DNA of 32,544 nucleotides from Flavobacteriaceae bacterium. GTDB taxonomy: Bacteria > Bacteroidota > Bacteroidia > Flavobacteriales > Flavobacteriaceae. Of this stretch, positions 7,688-16,860 are shown piece by piece. The stretch's first letter is position 1; the number at the start of each line of letters is the position of its first letter. Both the position numbers and the translations under genes were made by a program. Under the pieces are notes generated by a model. That model had not been told where the DNA came from. It did no database searches and saw only the letters and a program-made list of their open reading frames with translations. The DNA is taken from contig JAKITQ010000036.1 in the NCBI GenBank assembly GCA_021647985.1, positions 1 through 32,544 of the forward strand, given 5' to 3'.

Positions 7688-8827
7688 TTAGAATCCAATA
7701 TCGAGGTCCAACCGGATTCTATTTCCTGTTTCATTAGCAATTCCATAAGGAATAATTTGATCGACAATAAAATAACGCATGTTTAGTTTAAACTTTTTAT
7801 TTATTACATATCCAGCCCGTAATTCAAGACCTTTAAAATTGGTTAGTCGTCCTGCAGGAGATCCAACATTCGAATAACTCCATCTTGTCCAGTCATTTTG
7901 TGCTAGAAAATCTACTGCTGCATATCTTTCTAAATAGGTGTAATAGGCTTGTATGGTCCAGTCGCCTTTCTTTTTATAATTACCCAAAACCAATCCCATG
8001 ACAAGGCCTTCCTTTTGATTTCTAAAATTTTGAGGGATAGAGTCATTTTTGTTTAAATTTTCAATATTTTGATAATAATCTATTCCAATAGTAACCGCAG
8101 GCTTTTTAATTATCTTAACTTTCGTTCCAAGGTGGATGATAGCATAGTTAATATCAAATGTTCCAAATCCATCTGGGATATTTGGCATTTTTTTAAAATA
8201 ATAAAATGATGGGAAAATTTTAAGTCGATTGTTCCAGTGTTCAGAAAGCAATTGAATTCCTTGAAAATATCTATCCTGATCGAATGAAATTCCACTAGTG
8301 CCAATAATAAAATGCCCCATACTCAATTTTAAAGTATTAAATAATTTAGAATCACTTTTATATTTTGCACTTACAAAAACACCTTCGGGGTATACGTTAT
8401 CACTCCAAAACAATTCATTTTGCTTTTCAAATGGAAAAGTATTTTTACCAAGCCAGCCAGAAAACCACTTATAACTTGCCTTAAAAAAAATCTTTTCAAA
8501 TCCTATTGGTAAAGTGCTAAATTCACCAAGTCCAGAACCTAAAGTTATTTGAGGGTCTTGTTGGTTGGCCCTATCACCAGTTCTAATTCTCATGCCAAAA
8601 GAAGCCCAATCACTATGTTGATAATTCATTCCGAAACGAAACCGATATCTCAATCGACTTCTATCATCTTTAAAGCTACCGTCCTGTTTTTGAACGTCCC
8701 AATCTTGTTCAACCCTAAATCTAAAATCTCCTGTAAAGGATAATTTATTATTTACTTTATCAAATTGAGCGAATAAAATTGATGAAAAAAAGAAAAAGAT
8801 AAATGATGAACAAAAAGCATTTTTCAT
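7688..8827 (-). CDS. Putative outer-membrane porin / alginate-export-like beta-barrel
   Basis: The 379-residue protein has a signal peptide (FIFFFFSSILFAQ) and many alternating aromatic/hydrophobic strands, for example FTGDFRFRVEQDWDV, LRYRFRFGMNY and FGMRIRTGDR. It ends in IRLDLDIGF with a terminal Phe, as expected for a barrel inserted by BamA. The opening (LSFTGDFRFRVE, DDRSRLRYRFR) resembles Bacteroidetes putative porins and alginate-export (AlgE-like) barrels. It is transcribed toward the Feo locus and is divergent from the helicase gene, so it is a separate unit. The transported solute cannot be deduced. I am fairly sure of the barrel, less so of the subfamily. Confidence 0.7.
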   Translation of the reverse strand: MKNAFCSSFIFFFFSSILFAQFDKVNNKLSFTGDFRFRVEQDWDVQKQDGSFKDDRSRLRYRFRFGMNYQHSDWASFGMRIRTGDRANQQDPQITLGSGLGEFSTLPIGFEKIFFKASYKWFSGWLGKNTFPFEKQNELFWSDNVYPEGVFVSAKYKSDSKLFNTLKLSMGHFIIGTSGISFDQDRYFQGIQLLSEHWNNRLKIFPSFYYFKKMPNIPDGFGTFDINYAIIHLGTKVKIIKKPAVTIGIDYYQNIENLNKNDSIPQNFRNQKEGLVMGLVLGNYKKKGDWTIQAYYTYLERYAAVDFLAQNDWTRWSYSNVGSPAGRLTNFKGLELRAGYVINKKFKLNMRYFIVDQIIPYGIANETGNRIRLDLDIGF

Positions 8828-8988
8828 ATATTTTGATATACGTTGTTAAAATAAATAAATTTGCTTTTTTTAGTTAGTCGAAAAGTGAATTTTGTTTAAA
8901 ATTATTCCGTGAATAAAAACATCCAAAATTATTTTGCTAAAGTATAAACAAATTTGAATTTTCACTACTTTTATACAAAATAATTTTT

Positions 8989-11900
8989 GTGCTAAACCAA
9001 TCTTCTTTTCAAGTTTATAACGCTTCTGCCGGTAGTGGTAAAACTTTTACTTTGGTTAAAGCGTATTTAAAAATACTTTTAAAATCAGACGATCAATTTC
9101 TATTTCAAAGAATTTTAGCAATTACTTTTACCAATAAGGCATCTGGTGAAATGAAAGAACGAATTTTAAAAAATTTACTTGAGTTTTCAAATCAAGAAAA
9201 TGCCAATGTGCCGAATGATATGTTTGCTTTAATGCTTAAAGAAACTGGATTGACTAGAGAAACTCTTCGTAATAGGTCAAAGTTAATCTTACAAAATATA
9301 CTCCAAAACTATTCGGCTTTTCATATCCAAACCATTGATAGTTTTACCAATAAACTGATCAAATCTTTTGCTTTTGACTTAAATATGTCAATAGATTTTG
9401 AAGTTGAATTGGATGCCGATGCTATTTTAAAAGAAACAATTGATATAGTTATTTCTAAAATTGGGCTTGATAAAGAATTAACCAACATATTGGTGACATT
9501 TGCCAAGCAAAAAACGTTGGAAGATAAATCATGGGATATAAGTAGAGAATTATTTGATATTTCAAAACTTTTACTACAGGAAGATCACGCTTATGAAATA
9601 CAAAAATTAGAGAGTAAAAGTATTGATGATTTTATTGGATTAGAAAAAATATTAAAACAAAAACAAAATGAAATTGAAAATGATTTTATAACAATTGGTG
9701 AAAATGGCAAGGCTATTATTGAGGACTTAGATGTAGAGAATAAAGATTTTTATTATACGGATTTACCAAATTTTTTCAATAAACTAATTAAATTTAAGAG
9801 TCTAAAATACAATACATTAAAATTTGATGGAAGATTAAACAAAGCCATTAATAATGGTGTTTTATACGGCCCCAAAAAGCCTCAAAATATAAAATCAATA
9901 ATTGATGAAGTTAGTGATGATTTAATTGCCTTATACTTCAAGGCAGAAGCTCTTTTTAATGTAAAATACTCAGGATATCAGTTAAATAAACTCATACTTA
10001 AAAATTTAATTCCTTTGGCCATTATCAATGTTATAAATCAAACTTTAGAAGAAATTAAGAACAATAATAATATAAGGTTAAACGCAGAGTTTAATCAAAT
10101 AATTAGTAAACATTTACGAGAACAGCCGGTGGCCTTTATTTATGAAAAAATAGGTGAAAAATACAAACATTATTTTATAGATGAAATGCAAGACACATCG
10201 GTATTACAATGGGAAAATTTAATTCCGTTAATCGATAATGTTTTGAGTGAAGAAAACTCGAGCTTGCTTTTAGTTGGTGATGCCAAACAAGCCATTTATA
10301 GATGGCGAGGAGGCAGAGCAGAGCAATTTATTGAACTTGCTACAAAGGGTAATTCCAAAATAAATAACCCATTTCAAATTGAAAAAGAAATTGAGAATTT
10401 AGATGTAAATTATAGAAGTTATTCTGAAATAATCGACTTCAACAATCACTTTTTTACACATATTTCTAAATATTTTCAAAAGGATTCTTATAAAAATTTA
10501 TACCAAATAGGAAACCATCAAAAACATCATAAAAAAGAAGGGGGTTTTGTTAGTTTAAAGTTTGTGGACTCCTGCAAAAATGTTGAAGAAAGAGATTTGG
10601 TGTTTCCCGAAAAGGTATATGAAACTATTTTGAGTTTAGACGAAAAATTTGACAGAAATGAAATTTGTATTTTAGTAAGAAAAAAGAAAAACGGGGTTGC
10701 AATTGCAAATTTTCTTACTGAAAAGGGAGTGGACATAGTTAGTTCGGAAACATTATTAATAAAAAACAATAACGGGGTTGCATTTATTATTAATTTATTG
10801 AGTTTTTTAAAAGAGGAGAATAATGATGATGCTAAATTTAATTTCATTGAGTTTTTATACCATCATCTTCTAATTGAACAGGAGTTGCACGATTTTATGT
10901 TAAGCCTTATTCCTTTGGATCAGGCGGATTTATTTAAAAAATTAGAGACATATCAAATATTTTACACCTCTCAATATTTTGATAAAAGTCCGTTTTATGA
11001 AAGTATTGAAGAGATTATTAGGTGTTTTAAGCTAACTGAAGAGTCTGATGCATACCTACAATTTTTTTTAGATTTTGTATTTGATTTCACCCAAAGAAAA
11101 TCCCAAAAGAACATTGAATTTTTATCTTTTTGGGAGCAAAAAAAGGAAAAATTAAGTATTGTTGCTTCCAATAATAAAAATGCGGTTCAAATTATGACTA
11201 TTCATAAATCAAAAGGACTAGAATTTCCGGTGGTTATTTCGCCTTATGATCTAGATATATATAAACAACTAGACCCAAAAGCATGGTATAATAAATTAAA
11301 TCCAGAAAATTATAATGGCTTTGATAGTATTTTAATAAACGCATCTTCAACTATTCAAAGCACAGGGCCTTATGGCGAAATTATATACCAAGAGCAACAG
11401 GAAGCAATAGAATTAGACAATTTTAATTTATTATATGTTGCATTAACTAGAGCTAAAGAACAATTGTATATCATTTCAGAAAATACGGAACCCAAAGACG
11501 AATTCAAACTCTATTCTCATTTTTTTAAAGATTTTTTAAAATCTGAGGAAGTTTGGGAAGAAGGTAAATTTAATTATGAATTTGGTTCAAGCAAGCGACT
11601 GTCAAAAAGAGACAAGGACAGTATTAAAACAGAATTTCAAAATGATTTTATAAGCACTTCATGGCAAGATCACCAAATAAATATTGTAGCTAACTCGTCT
11701 TTACTTTGGGATAACGAAAGAGGAGATGCCATTAATCACGGGAACCTTATTCATGAAATGATGGCTAAAATTATATCTGAAAAAGACATTGAAAATACTG
11801 TTATTCAATTTGTTAATAATGGAAAGTTAAGTAATTCCAATCGAAAAAATATTAAAAACATTATTTTAAAAATTGTTAATCATAAGGAGTTAATAACTTT

Positions 11901-12150
11901 TTTTGATAAAGAAAAAGATATAATGACCGAAAGAGAAATATTTACCCAAGACAAGCAAGTATTGATTCCTGATCGATTGATATTTGAAGGGAATAAGGTT
12001 TCTATATTGGATTATAAAACGGGTAAACCCGACAGGAAACACAGGTATCAAATCAATAATTATGCCTTAGCTTTGGAGCAAATTAACTTTGAAATTTCAA
12101 ATAAAATTTTGGTTTATATTGGAGATAATATTGAAGTAATTAAAGTATAA
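8989..12150 (+). CDS. UvrD/AddA-type helicase with C-terminal RecB-family nuclease
   Basis: The protein has 1053 residues, with a GTG start; no in-frame ATG lies upstream and residues 8-19 are already motif I. Superfamily 1 motifs are in order: Walker A YNASAGSGKTFT (10-21), motif II YFIDEMQDTS, motif III LLLVGDAKQAIYRWRGG, motif V VQIMTIHKSKGLEFPVV and motif VI LLYVALTRAKEQLYI. The C-terminus carries a PD-(D/E)XK nuclease: NHGNLIHEMM, D995, D1008-Y-K1010 and YQINNYAL. This is the architecture of AddA/RecB recombination-repair enzymes that process double-strand ends. No AddB-like partner is present in the window. The cvpA gene follows after 4 nt. Confidence 0.9.
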   Translation: MLNQSSFQVYNASAGSGKTFTLVKAYLKILLKSDDQFLFQRILAITFTNKASGEMKERILKNLLEFSNQENANVPNDMFALMLKETGLTRETLRNRSKLILQNILQNYSAFHIQTIDSFTNKLIKSFAFDLNMSIDFEVELDADAILKETIDIVISKIGLDKELTNILVTFAKQKTLEDKSWDISRELFDISKLLLQEDHAYEIQKLESKSIDDFIGLEKILKQKQNEIENDFITIGENGKAIIEDLDVENKDFYYTDLPNFFNKLIKFKSLKYNTLKFDGRLNKAINNGVLYGPKKPQNIKSIIDEVSDDLIALYFKAEALFNVKYSGYQLNKLILKNLIPLAIINVINQTLEEIKNNNNIRLNAEFNQIISKHLREQPVAFIYEKIGEKYKHYFIDEMQDTSVLQWENLIPLIDNVLSEENSSLLLVGDAKQAIYRWRGGRAEQFIELATKGNSKINNPFQIEKEIENLDVNYRSYSEIIDFNNHFFTHISKYFQKDSYKNLYQIGNHQKHHKKEGGFVSLKFVDSCKNVEERDLVFPEKVYETILSLDEKFDRNEICILVRKKKNGVAIANFLTEKGVDIVSSETLLIKNNNGVAFIINLLSFLKEENNDDAKFNFIEFLYHHLLIEQELHDFMLSLIPLDQADLFKKLETYQIFYTSQYFDKSPFYESIEEIIRCFKLTEESDAYLQFFLDFVFDFTQRKSQKNIEFLSFWEQKKEKLSIVASNNKNAVQIMTIHKSKGLEFPVVISPYDLDIYKQLDPKAWYNKLNPENYNGFDSILINASSTIQSTGPYGEIIYQEQQEAIELDNFNLLYVALTRAKEQLYIISENTEPKDEFKLYSHFFKDFLKSEEVWEEGKFNYEFGSSKRLSKRDKDSIKTEFQNDFISTSWQDHQINIVANSSLLWDNERGDAINHGNLIHEMMAKIISEKDIENTVIQFVNNGKLSNSNRKNIKNIILKIVNHKELITFFDKEKDIMTEREIFTQDKQVLIPDRLIFEGNKVSILDYKTGKPDRKHRYQINNYALALEQINFEISNKILVYIGDNIEVIKV

Positions 12151-12154
12151 TAAA

Positions 12155-12658
12155 ATGAATACAATTGACATAGTTATAGCGGTGATTTTACTTTTTGGAT
12201 TGGTAAAAGGATATATTAAGGGGTTATTTATTGAAATTACTTCTTTAGTAGGGCTGGTGTTGGGCGTTTATGGTGCGATACATTTTTCATATTTTTTATC
12301 AGATATATTAAAAAACAGGGTTAGTTGGGATGCATCAATGATTCAAATTGTTGCCTTTGCAGGTACTTTTTTAATCATATTAATGGCTTTGGTTTTTTTG
12401 GGAAAAACGCTTACAAAAATAGCTGAGACTGTGGCTTTAGGTTTTTTTAATAAAATACTAGGTGCGATTTTCGGACTTTTAAAATATGCCTTGATTTTAA
12501 GTATTGTGTTTTTGGTTTATGATCAAATAAACTATTCTTTAAAGTTTATAAACAAAAAGAAAGCAAAGCAGGCTACTTTATATGAACCAGTTAAAAATTT
12601 AGCTCCTGCAATTTTTCCTAGTTTGGTAAAAATTGTTGAAAAATCGAATCAAAAATAA
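12155..12658 (+). CDS. CvpA-family membrane protein
   Basis: This 167-residue protein opens NTIDIVIAVILLFGLVKGY, the CvpA signature (I-D-I-I-A-I-x(3)-F-G-x-x-K-G), with four predicted transmembrane segments at about 3-18, 25-50, 60-85 and 100-120. The short C-terminal tail ends after a Lys-rich region. CvpA proteins are inner-membrane proteins linked to envelope homeostasis and, in enterobacteria, to colicin V production. The precise biochemical role is unsettled. It is 4 nt from the helicase gene and probably co-transcribed with it. Its 3' end carries the candidate panB promoter. Confidence 0.85.
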   Translation: MNTIDIVIAVILLFGLVKGYIKGLFIEITSLVGLVLGVYGAIHFSYFLSDILKNRVSWDASMIQIVAFAGTFLIILMALVFLGKTLTKIAETVALGFFNKILGAIFGLLKYALILSIVFLVYDQINYSLKFINKKKAKQATLYEPVKNLAPAIFPSLVKIVEKSNQK

Positions 12659-12670
12659 TTGTTATTTTTG
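12636..12670 (+). promoter_or_regulatory. Candidate panB promoter
   Basis: TATTTTTG at 12663-12670 matches TAnnTTTG and lies 19 nt before the panB ATG. TTG at 12636-12638 is a possible -33 element with a 24-nt spacer, slightly long. It overlaps the end of the cvpA coding region. Confidence 0.45.
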
Positions 12671-12689
12671 CATTGCAAATTAAAATACT

Positions 12690-13508
12690 ATGTCGGCATT
12701 AAAAAAAGAGTACAAAAGAATAACTACCAAATCATTGGTAGAAATGAAGGCCAACGGCGAGAAAATTGCCATGTTAACAGCCTATGATTATACCATGGCA
12801 AAAATAGTTGACCATGCCGGGATTGATATAATTTTGGTTGGAGATTCGGCATCTAACGTGATGGCAGGGCATGAGACTACTTTACCTATAACTTTAGACG
12901 AAATGATTTATCATGCCTCTTCAGTAATAAGAGCTATTGAACGATGTTTTGTTGTTGTAGATTTACCTTTTGGTACTTACCAAGGAAATTCAAGAAAGGC
13001 ATTGTCGTCGGCAATTAGAATTATGAAAGAGTCTGGAGGTCACTCTGTAAAATTAGAAGGTGGCGAGGAAATAGCTGAATCTGTTTCACGAATTTTATCT
13101 GCAGGAATACCTGTTATGGGGCATTTAGGTTTAACACCACAATCTATTTATAAATTTGGTACCTATACCGTTAGAGCTAAAGAAGAAGAAGAGGCAAATC
13201 AATTAAAAAGAGATGCCAAATTATTAGAAAAATTAGGATGTTTTGGATTGGTATTAGAAAAGGTTCCATCAAAACTTGCCAAAGAAGTTGCTGAAAGTTT
13301 GACTATTCCTGTAATTGGAATTGGTGCAGGAGACGGTGTTGACGGGCAGGTTTTAGTTACCCATGATATGTTGGGAATGACCCATGAATTTAGCCCGAGA
13401 TTTTTAAGAAGATACTTGGATTTATATACAGAAATGGGAACAGCTTTTAAAAGTTATATCAAGGATGTAAAAACGAGAGATTTCCCAAATAAAGAGGAGC
13501 AATATTAA
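12690..13508 (+). CDS. panB: 3-methyl-2-oxobutanoate hydroxymethyltransferase
   Basis: The 272-residue length is typical of PanB. It transfers a hydroxymethyl group from 5,10-methylene-THF to alpha-ketoisovalerate, the first committed step of pantothenate/CoA synthesis, in the cytosol. Visible motifs are [19 protein letters not shown] and [15 protein letters not shown] with the Mg2+ ligand Asp52. [13 protein letters not shown] carries Asp91, and SVKLEGGEE carries Lys121 and Glu123. GLVLEKVP carries Glu190, equivalent to the catalytic Glu. A TIM-barrel tail [20 protein letters not shown] follows. It begins 31 nt after cvpA with its own candidate promoter. No other pantothenate gene is in the window. 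Confidence 0.97.
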   Translation: MSALKKEYKRITTKSLVEMKANGEKIAMLTAYDYTMAKIVDHAGIDIILVGDSASNVMAGHETTLPITLDEMIYHASSVIRAIERCFVVVDLPFGTYQGNSRKALSSAIRIMKESGGHSVKLEGGEEIAESVSRILSAGIPVMGHLGLTPQSIYKFGTYTVRAKEEEEANQLKRDAKLLEKLGCFGLVLEKVPSKLAKEVAESLTIPVIGIGAGDGVDGQVLVTHDMLGMTHEFSPRFLRRYLDLYTEMGTAFKSYIKDVKTRDFPNKEEQY

Positions 13509-13891
13509 CCTGAGTTTTTTATTAATACCAAATTGTTAACACCAAATTAATTCACTTCCCAAGGATATTTAGATCTATAACAAAATCACCATTGGTGTTA
13601 ATTACATCAAGATATATGTGAAATAGGTTGAATGCAGTGGTAATTATTCGCTTATTTTTTTAAAATATAAAAATCAAATACATATTTTTATGTTAAAATG
13701 TTTAATAAAACTACTGATTACTAACAAAATAGGAGGTAATAGGGGTAATTATCTAAGAATAATTTAAAAGGCGTTTAACAATTAAATTAATTGTTCGATA
13801 TTTAACCAAATTTTAACAAGAAAAAACCAATCTAACCATTAGATTTGTTGCCCTTGTAGGATTTTATATTAATTCAATTTTTACAAAATAA
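13509..13891. other. 383-nt gap before the Bat operon with two inverted repeats
   Basis: No gene was seen. TTAACACCAA at 13536-13545 and TTGGTGTTAA at 13592-13601 form a perfect 10-bp inverted repeat with a 46-nt spacer; ACCAAATT is also repeated directly there. AACAATTA-AAT-TAATTGTT at 13777-13795 is a compact perfect palindrome about 100 nt before the moxR start and could be an operator. No consensus TAnnTTTG promoter was found next to moxR. Confidence 0.6.
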
Positions 13892-14896
13892 ATGGATACA
13901 CAAAATGCAAATATTGATATTAGAGCAATCAATGAAAAAATAGAAAGAGAAAGTGCCTTTGTTGACTTATTACTGTTAGAAATGAACAAAGTAATTGTTG
14001 GGCAAAAACACATGCTAGAAAGATTACTTATTGGTTTATTAGGAAACGGACATATTTTATTAGAAGGGGTTCCTGGTTTGGCAAAAACACTAGCAATCAA
14101 CACTCTGTCTAAGGCTATTAAGGGTTCGTTTAGTAGAATTCAATTTACCCCCGATCTTTTACCTGCCGATGTTATTGGTACCATGATCTATAATATGAAA
14201 GAGAATGATTTTGCCATTAAAAAAGGACCAATTTTTGCAAATTTTGTTTTAGCAGATGAAATTAATAGAGCACCTGCAAAAGTACAATCGGCATTACTTG
14301 AGGCCATGCAAGAACATCAAGTAACGATTGGTGATACCACTTTTAAATTACCTGAACCATTTTTGGTTTTAGCGACACAAAATCCTATTGAGCAAGAAGG
14401 TACATACTCTTTACCAGAAGCTCAAATAGATCGTTTTATGCTAAAAACTGTAATTGATTATCCAAAAATGGACAATGAACAAATAATTATGCGTCAAAAT
14501 TTAAGTGGAGGTTTTGATACCGTAAATGAGGTTGTTTCGGTTGAGCAAATTATTAAGGCTCGTGTGTCGGTTAGAGAAGTGTATATGGATGAAAAAATTG
14601 AAAAATACATTCTAAATATCATTTTTGCAACTCGTTATCCAGAAGATTATCGCTTGGCAGATTTAAAACCATTGATTAGTTTTGGAGCTTCTCCTAGGGG
14701 AAGTATCAATTTAGCGATGGCGTCAAAATGTTATGCTTTTATTAAACGAAGAGGCTATGTAATTCCTGAAGATGTTAGAGCCGTGGTACATGATGTTTTG
14801 CGTCATAGAATTGGAATTACTTATGAGGCTGAAGCCGAAAATATTACTTCGGAAGATATTATTAATAAAATTGTTAACGAAGTAGAAGTACCTTAA
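13892..14896 (+). CDS. MoxR-family AAA+ ATPase, first gene of the Bat operon
   Basis: The 334-residue protein has the MoxR fold. Walker A is EGVPGLAKT (58-66), Walker B is VLADE (119-123) followed by INRAPAKVQSALLEAMQE, and sensor 1 lies in LATQNPIEQEGTYSLPEAQ. An arginine-containing LID region is seen in the last third. MoxR ATPases act with von Willebrand A-domain proteins as chaperone-like machines. Here the partners are the DUF58, BatA and BatB proteins immediately downstream. The ATG at 13892 is preceded by a long non-coding gap, so this is the operon's first gene. The cellular target of the MoxR/Bat system remains uncertain; aerotolerance and envelope stress have been proposed. Confidence 0.93.
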   Translation: MDTQNANIDIRAINEKIERESAFVDLLLLEMNKVIVGQKHMLERLLIGLLGNGHILLEGVPGLAKTLAINTLSKAIKGSFSRIQFTPDLLPADVIGTMIYNMKENDFAIKKGPIFANFVLADEINRAPAKVQSALLEAMQEHQVTIGDTTFKLPEPFLVLATQNPIEQEGTYSLPEAQIDRFMLKTVIDYPKMDNEQIIMRQNLSGGFDTVNEVVSVEQIIKARVSVREVYMDEKIEKYILNIIFATRYPEDYRLADLKPLISFGASPRGSINLAMASKCYAFIKRRGYVIPEDVRAVVHDVLRHRIGITYEAEAENITSEDIINKIVNEVEVP

Positions 14897-14917
14897 AATA
14901 GTCTGTAGTTTTCAGTA

Positions 14918-14985
14918 GCAGTAAGCAGTAATTGATTTATTTTATTCATTCTGCTAAATACTGCCAACTGTAACTGCCAACTGTA
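14918..14985. repeat. Hairpin plus 13-nt tandem repeat between moxR and the DUF58 gene
   Basis: GCAGTA (14918-14923) and AGCAG (14924-14928) pair with CTGCT (14951-14955) and TACTGC (14959-14964). The unit ACTGCCAACTGTA then occurs twice in tandem, 14960-14972 and 14973-14985. This makes a compact intergenic repeat inside the operon, of the kind often dispersed in Flavobacteriia genomes. No T-run follows, so it is not a classic terminator. Confidence 0.6.
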
Positions 14986-14996
14986 AACTAATAAAG

Positions 14997-15863
14997 TTGG
15001 ATACCAAAGAATTACTCAAAAAAGTTCGAAAAATTGAAATAAAGACAAGGCGATTGTCTGATCATCTTTTCTCTGGCGAATACCACAGTTCGTTTAAAGG
15101 GCGAGGTATGACTTTTTCTGAAGTTCGTCAGTATCAATTTGGGGATGACATACGTTCAATTGACTGGAATGTTACTGCACGTTATCACGAGCCTCATGTA
15201 AAAGTATTTGAAGAAGAACGTGAGTTGACCATGATGTTAATGGTAGATATTAGTGCTTCTGAATCTTTTGGAACCGTACAACAATTTAAAAAAGATATCA
15301 TTACCGAAATAAGCGCAACTTTAGCATTTTCGGCGATACAAAATAATGATAAAGTAGGCTTGTTGTTATTTTCTGATGAGATCGAACTTTTTATTCCCCC
15401 TAAAAAAGGGAAAACACATGTGTTAAGAATTATTAGAGAGTTGATAGAGTTTCAACCTAAAAGCAAGAAAACAGATATTACTTTGGCATTGAAATACTTG
15501 TCTAATGTATTGAAAAAAAAAGCGATAGTATTTATGCTCTCTGATTTTGTAGATGAAGGATATGATAATGCACTTAAAATTGTAGGTAAAAAACATGACC
15601 TTACTGGAATAAGAGTTTATGATAAATATGAAGTTGAAATTCCAAAATTAGGAATGGTACCTATTCAAGATGCTGAAAGTGGAAAAATAATTTTGGTCAA
15701 TACCAATTCAAAATCGGTTAGAAATAACTACAAAGCCAATTACCTAAGAAATGTAGATTATTTTGAAAATTCGTTTAAAAAAAGTGGTTCGGGAACCATT
15801 AATACAAGAATTGATGAAAGTTATGTAAAAAAACTTTTGGGTTATTTTAAAAAGAGAAATTAA
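14997..15863 (+). CDS. DUF58-domain protein (vWA-like) of the Bat operon
   Basis: The 288-residue protein starts at TTG 14997; this start gives MDTKELLKKVRKIEIKTRRL, which matches the beginning of the family, and the first internal ATG is 37 codons in. The DUF58 core is clear: RGMTFSEVRQYQFGDD, IRSIDWNVTARYHEP, VKVFEEERELT. A vWA-type fold follows with the MIDAS-like MVDISASES and later LSDFVDEG. DUF58 proteins are nearly always encoded beside MoxR ATPases and are thought to be their cytoplasmic partners. The gap from moxR (100 nt) contains a hairpin/repeat. The unusual start may lower its translation relative to its neighbours. Confidence 0.9.
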   Translation: MDTKELLKKVRKIEIKTRRLSDHLFSGEYHSSFKGRGMTFSEVRQYQFGDDIRSIDWNVTARYHEPHVKVFEEERELTMMLMVDISASESFGTVQQFKKDIITEISATLAFSAIQNNDKVGLLLFSDEIELFIPPKKGKTHVLRIIRELIEFQPKSKKTDITLALKYLSNVLKKKAIVFMLSDFVDEGYDNALKIVGKKHDLTGIRVYDKYEVEIPKLGMVPIQDAESGKIILVNTNSKSVRNNYKANYLRNVDYFENSFKKSGSGTINTRIDESYVKKLLGYFKKRN

Positions 15864-15903
15864 TGTTACCGATAACCATTGGCCTAGTTTGATAATTGAA
15901 AAA

Positions 15904-16860
15904 ATGAAAATGATATATATATTTAATTTACAATATATAAAAAGTAATAATAATTTATTATTTATAGCCTTTGTTTTATTCAGTTTTATGAGTTTTTCTC
16001 AGGTTAAGACTGAAATTGATACCACAACAATCAGAATTGGAGAACAGATCCAATACAAAATAATTGTAAACGAAACTGAAAATGTTAAGTTTCCAAAATT
16101 CCAGTTGGATAGTTTAAAAAAGGTTGAAGTTGTAAAGTCTTTTAAAAGAGACTCACTTAAAAACCAATTGATAAAAAAATATGCTTTAACGAGTTTTGAT
16201 AGTGGAAGATGGGTTTTGCCACCTCAAAAAGTTTTTATTAGAAACAAAGTATTTTTAACAGATTCGGTTATAATCAATGTCGCAACGGTTGCTGTGGATA
16301 CTATAAAACAGCCAATGTTTAACATAAAAACTATTCAAAATGAGCCCTATGTTTTTAGTGATTATCTAAATTATTTTTGGGGAATATTAGCATTTTTAAT
16401 AGTAATTGCAACGATTTTATATTTTATTTTTAGAAAGAAACCTACCCAAGAAGAAGTATTGGCTAAAATTCCGCCATTCGATCGTGCAAAGCAACGACTG
16501 GTAGAATTGGATGGTAAAAAACTAATTAAACAAAATAGAATAAAACCATATTATGTGGAATTAACAGATATTGTTAGAACCTTTATTGAAAGGGAAATGC
16601 ATATTCCGGCATTGGAATCTACTACAGATGAATTGATGGAAACCATTACCGATTTTAACGAGAGTAGTCATTTAAACATACCTAAAGAGACTCTAGGAAA
16701 GTTAAAAAGATTATTGCAAGAGGCTGATTTAGTTAAATTTGCAAAATCAAAACCTTTGTTGAACGAAATAGAATTGCATAGAAATGATGCAGAAATTATC
16801 ATAGATAAATTACATCCTGAAAAGGAAGATATTAAACCAGAAGTACAAAATGGGCAATAA
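15904..16860 (+). CDS. BatD-like single-pass membrane protein of the Bat operon
   Basis: With the ATG at 15904 (a TTG at 15889 is the only longer alternative) the protein has 318 residues. A signal-like hydrophobic stretch (LLFIAFVLFSFMSFSQ) is followed by a periplasmic beta-rich region resembling the Bacteroidetes BatD/DUF4381 group (IRIGEQIQYKIIVNE; SGRWVLPPQKVFI). A transmembrane helix sits at about residues 154-173 (FWGILAFLIVIATILYFIF). A cytoplasmic part follows with an all-helical tail (YYVELTDIVRTFIEREMHIPA). This tail also occurs at the end of the operon's larger BatD. The gene overlaps the start of batA by 11 nt, indicating translational coupling. The function within the complex is unknown. 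Confidence 0.75.
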   Translation: MKMIYIFNLQYIKSNNNLLFIAFVLFSFMSFSQVKTEIDTTTIRIGEQIQYKIIVNETENVKFPKFQLDSLKKVEVVKSFKRDSLKNQLIKKYALTSFDSGRWVLPPQKVFIRNKVFLTDSVIINVATVAVDTIKQPMFNIKTIQNEPYVFSDYLNYFWGILAFLIVIATILYFIFRKKPTQEEVLAKIPPFDRAKQRLVELDGKKLIKQNRIKPYYVELTDIVRTFIEREMHIPALESTTDELMETITDFNESSHLNIPKETLGKLKRLLQEADLVKFAKSKPLLNEIELHRNDAEIIIDKLHPEKEDIKPEVQNGQ

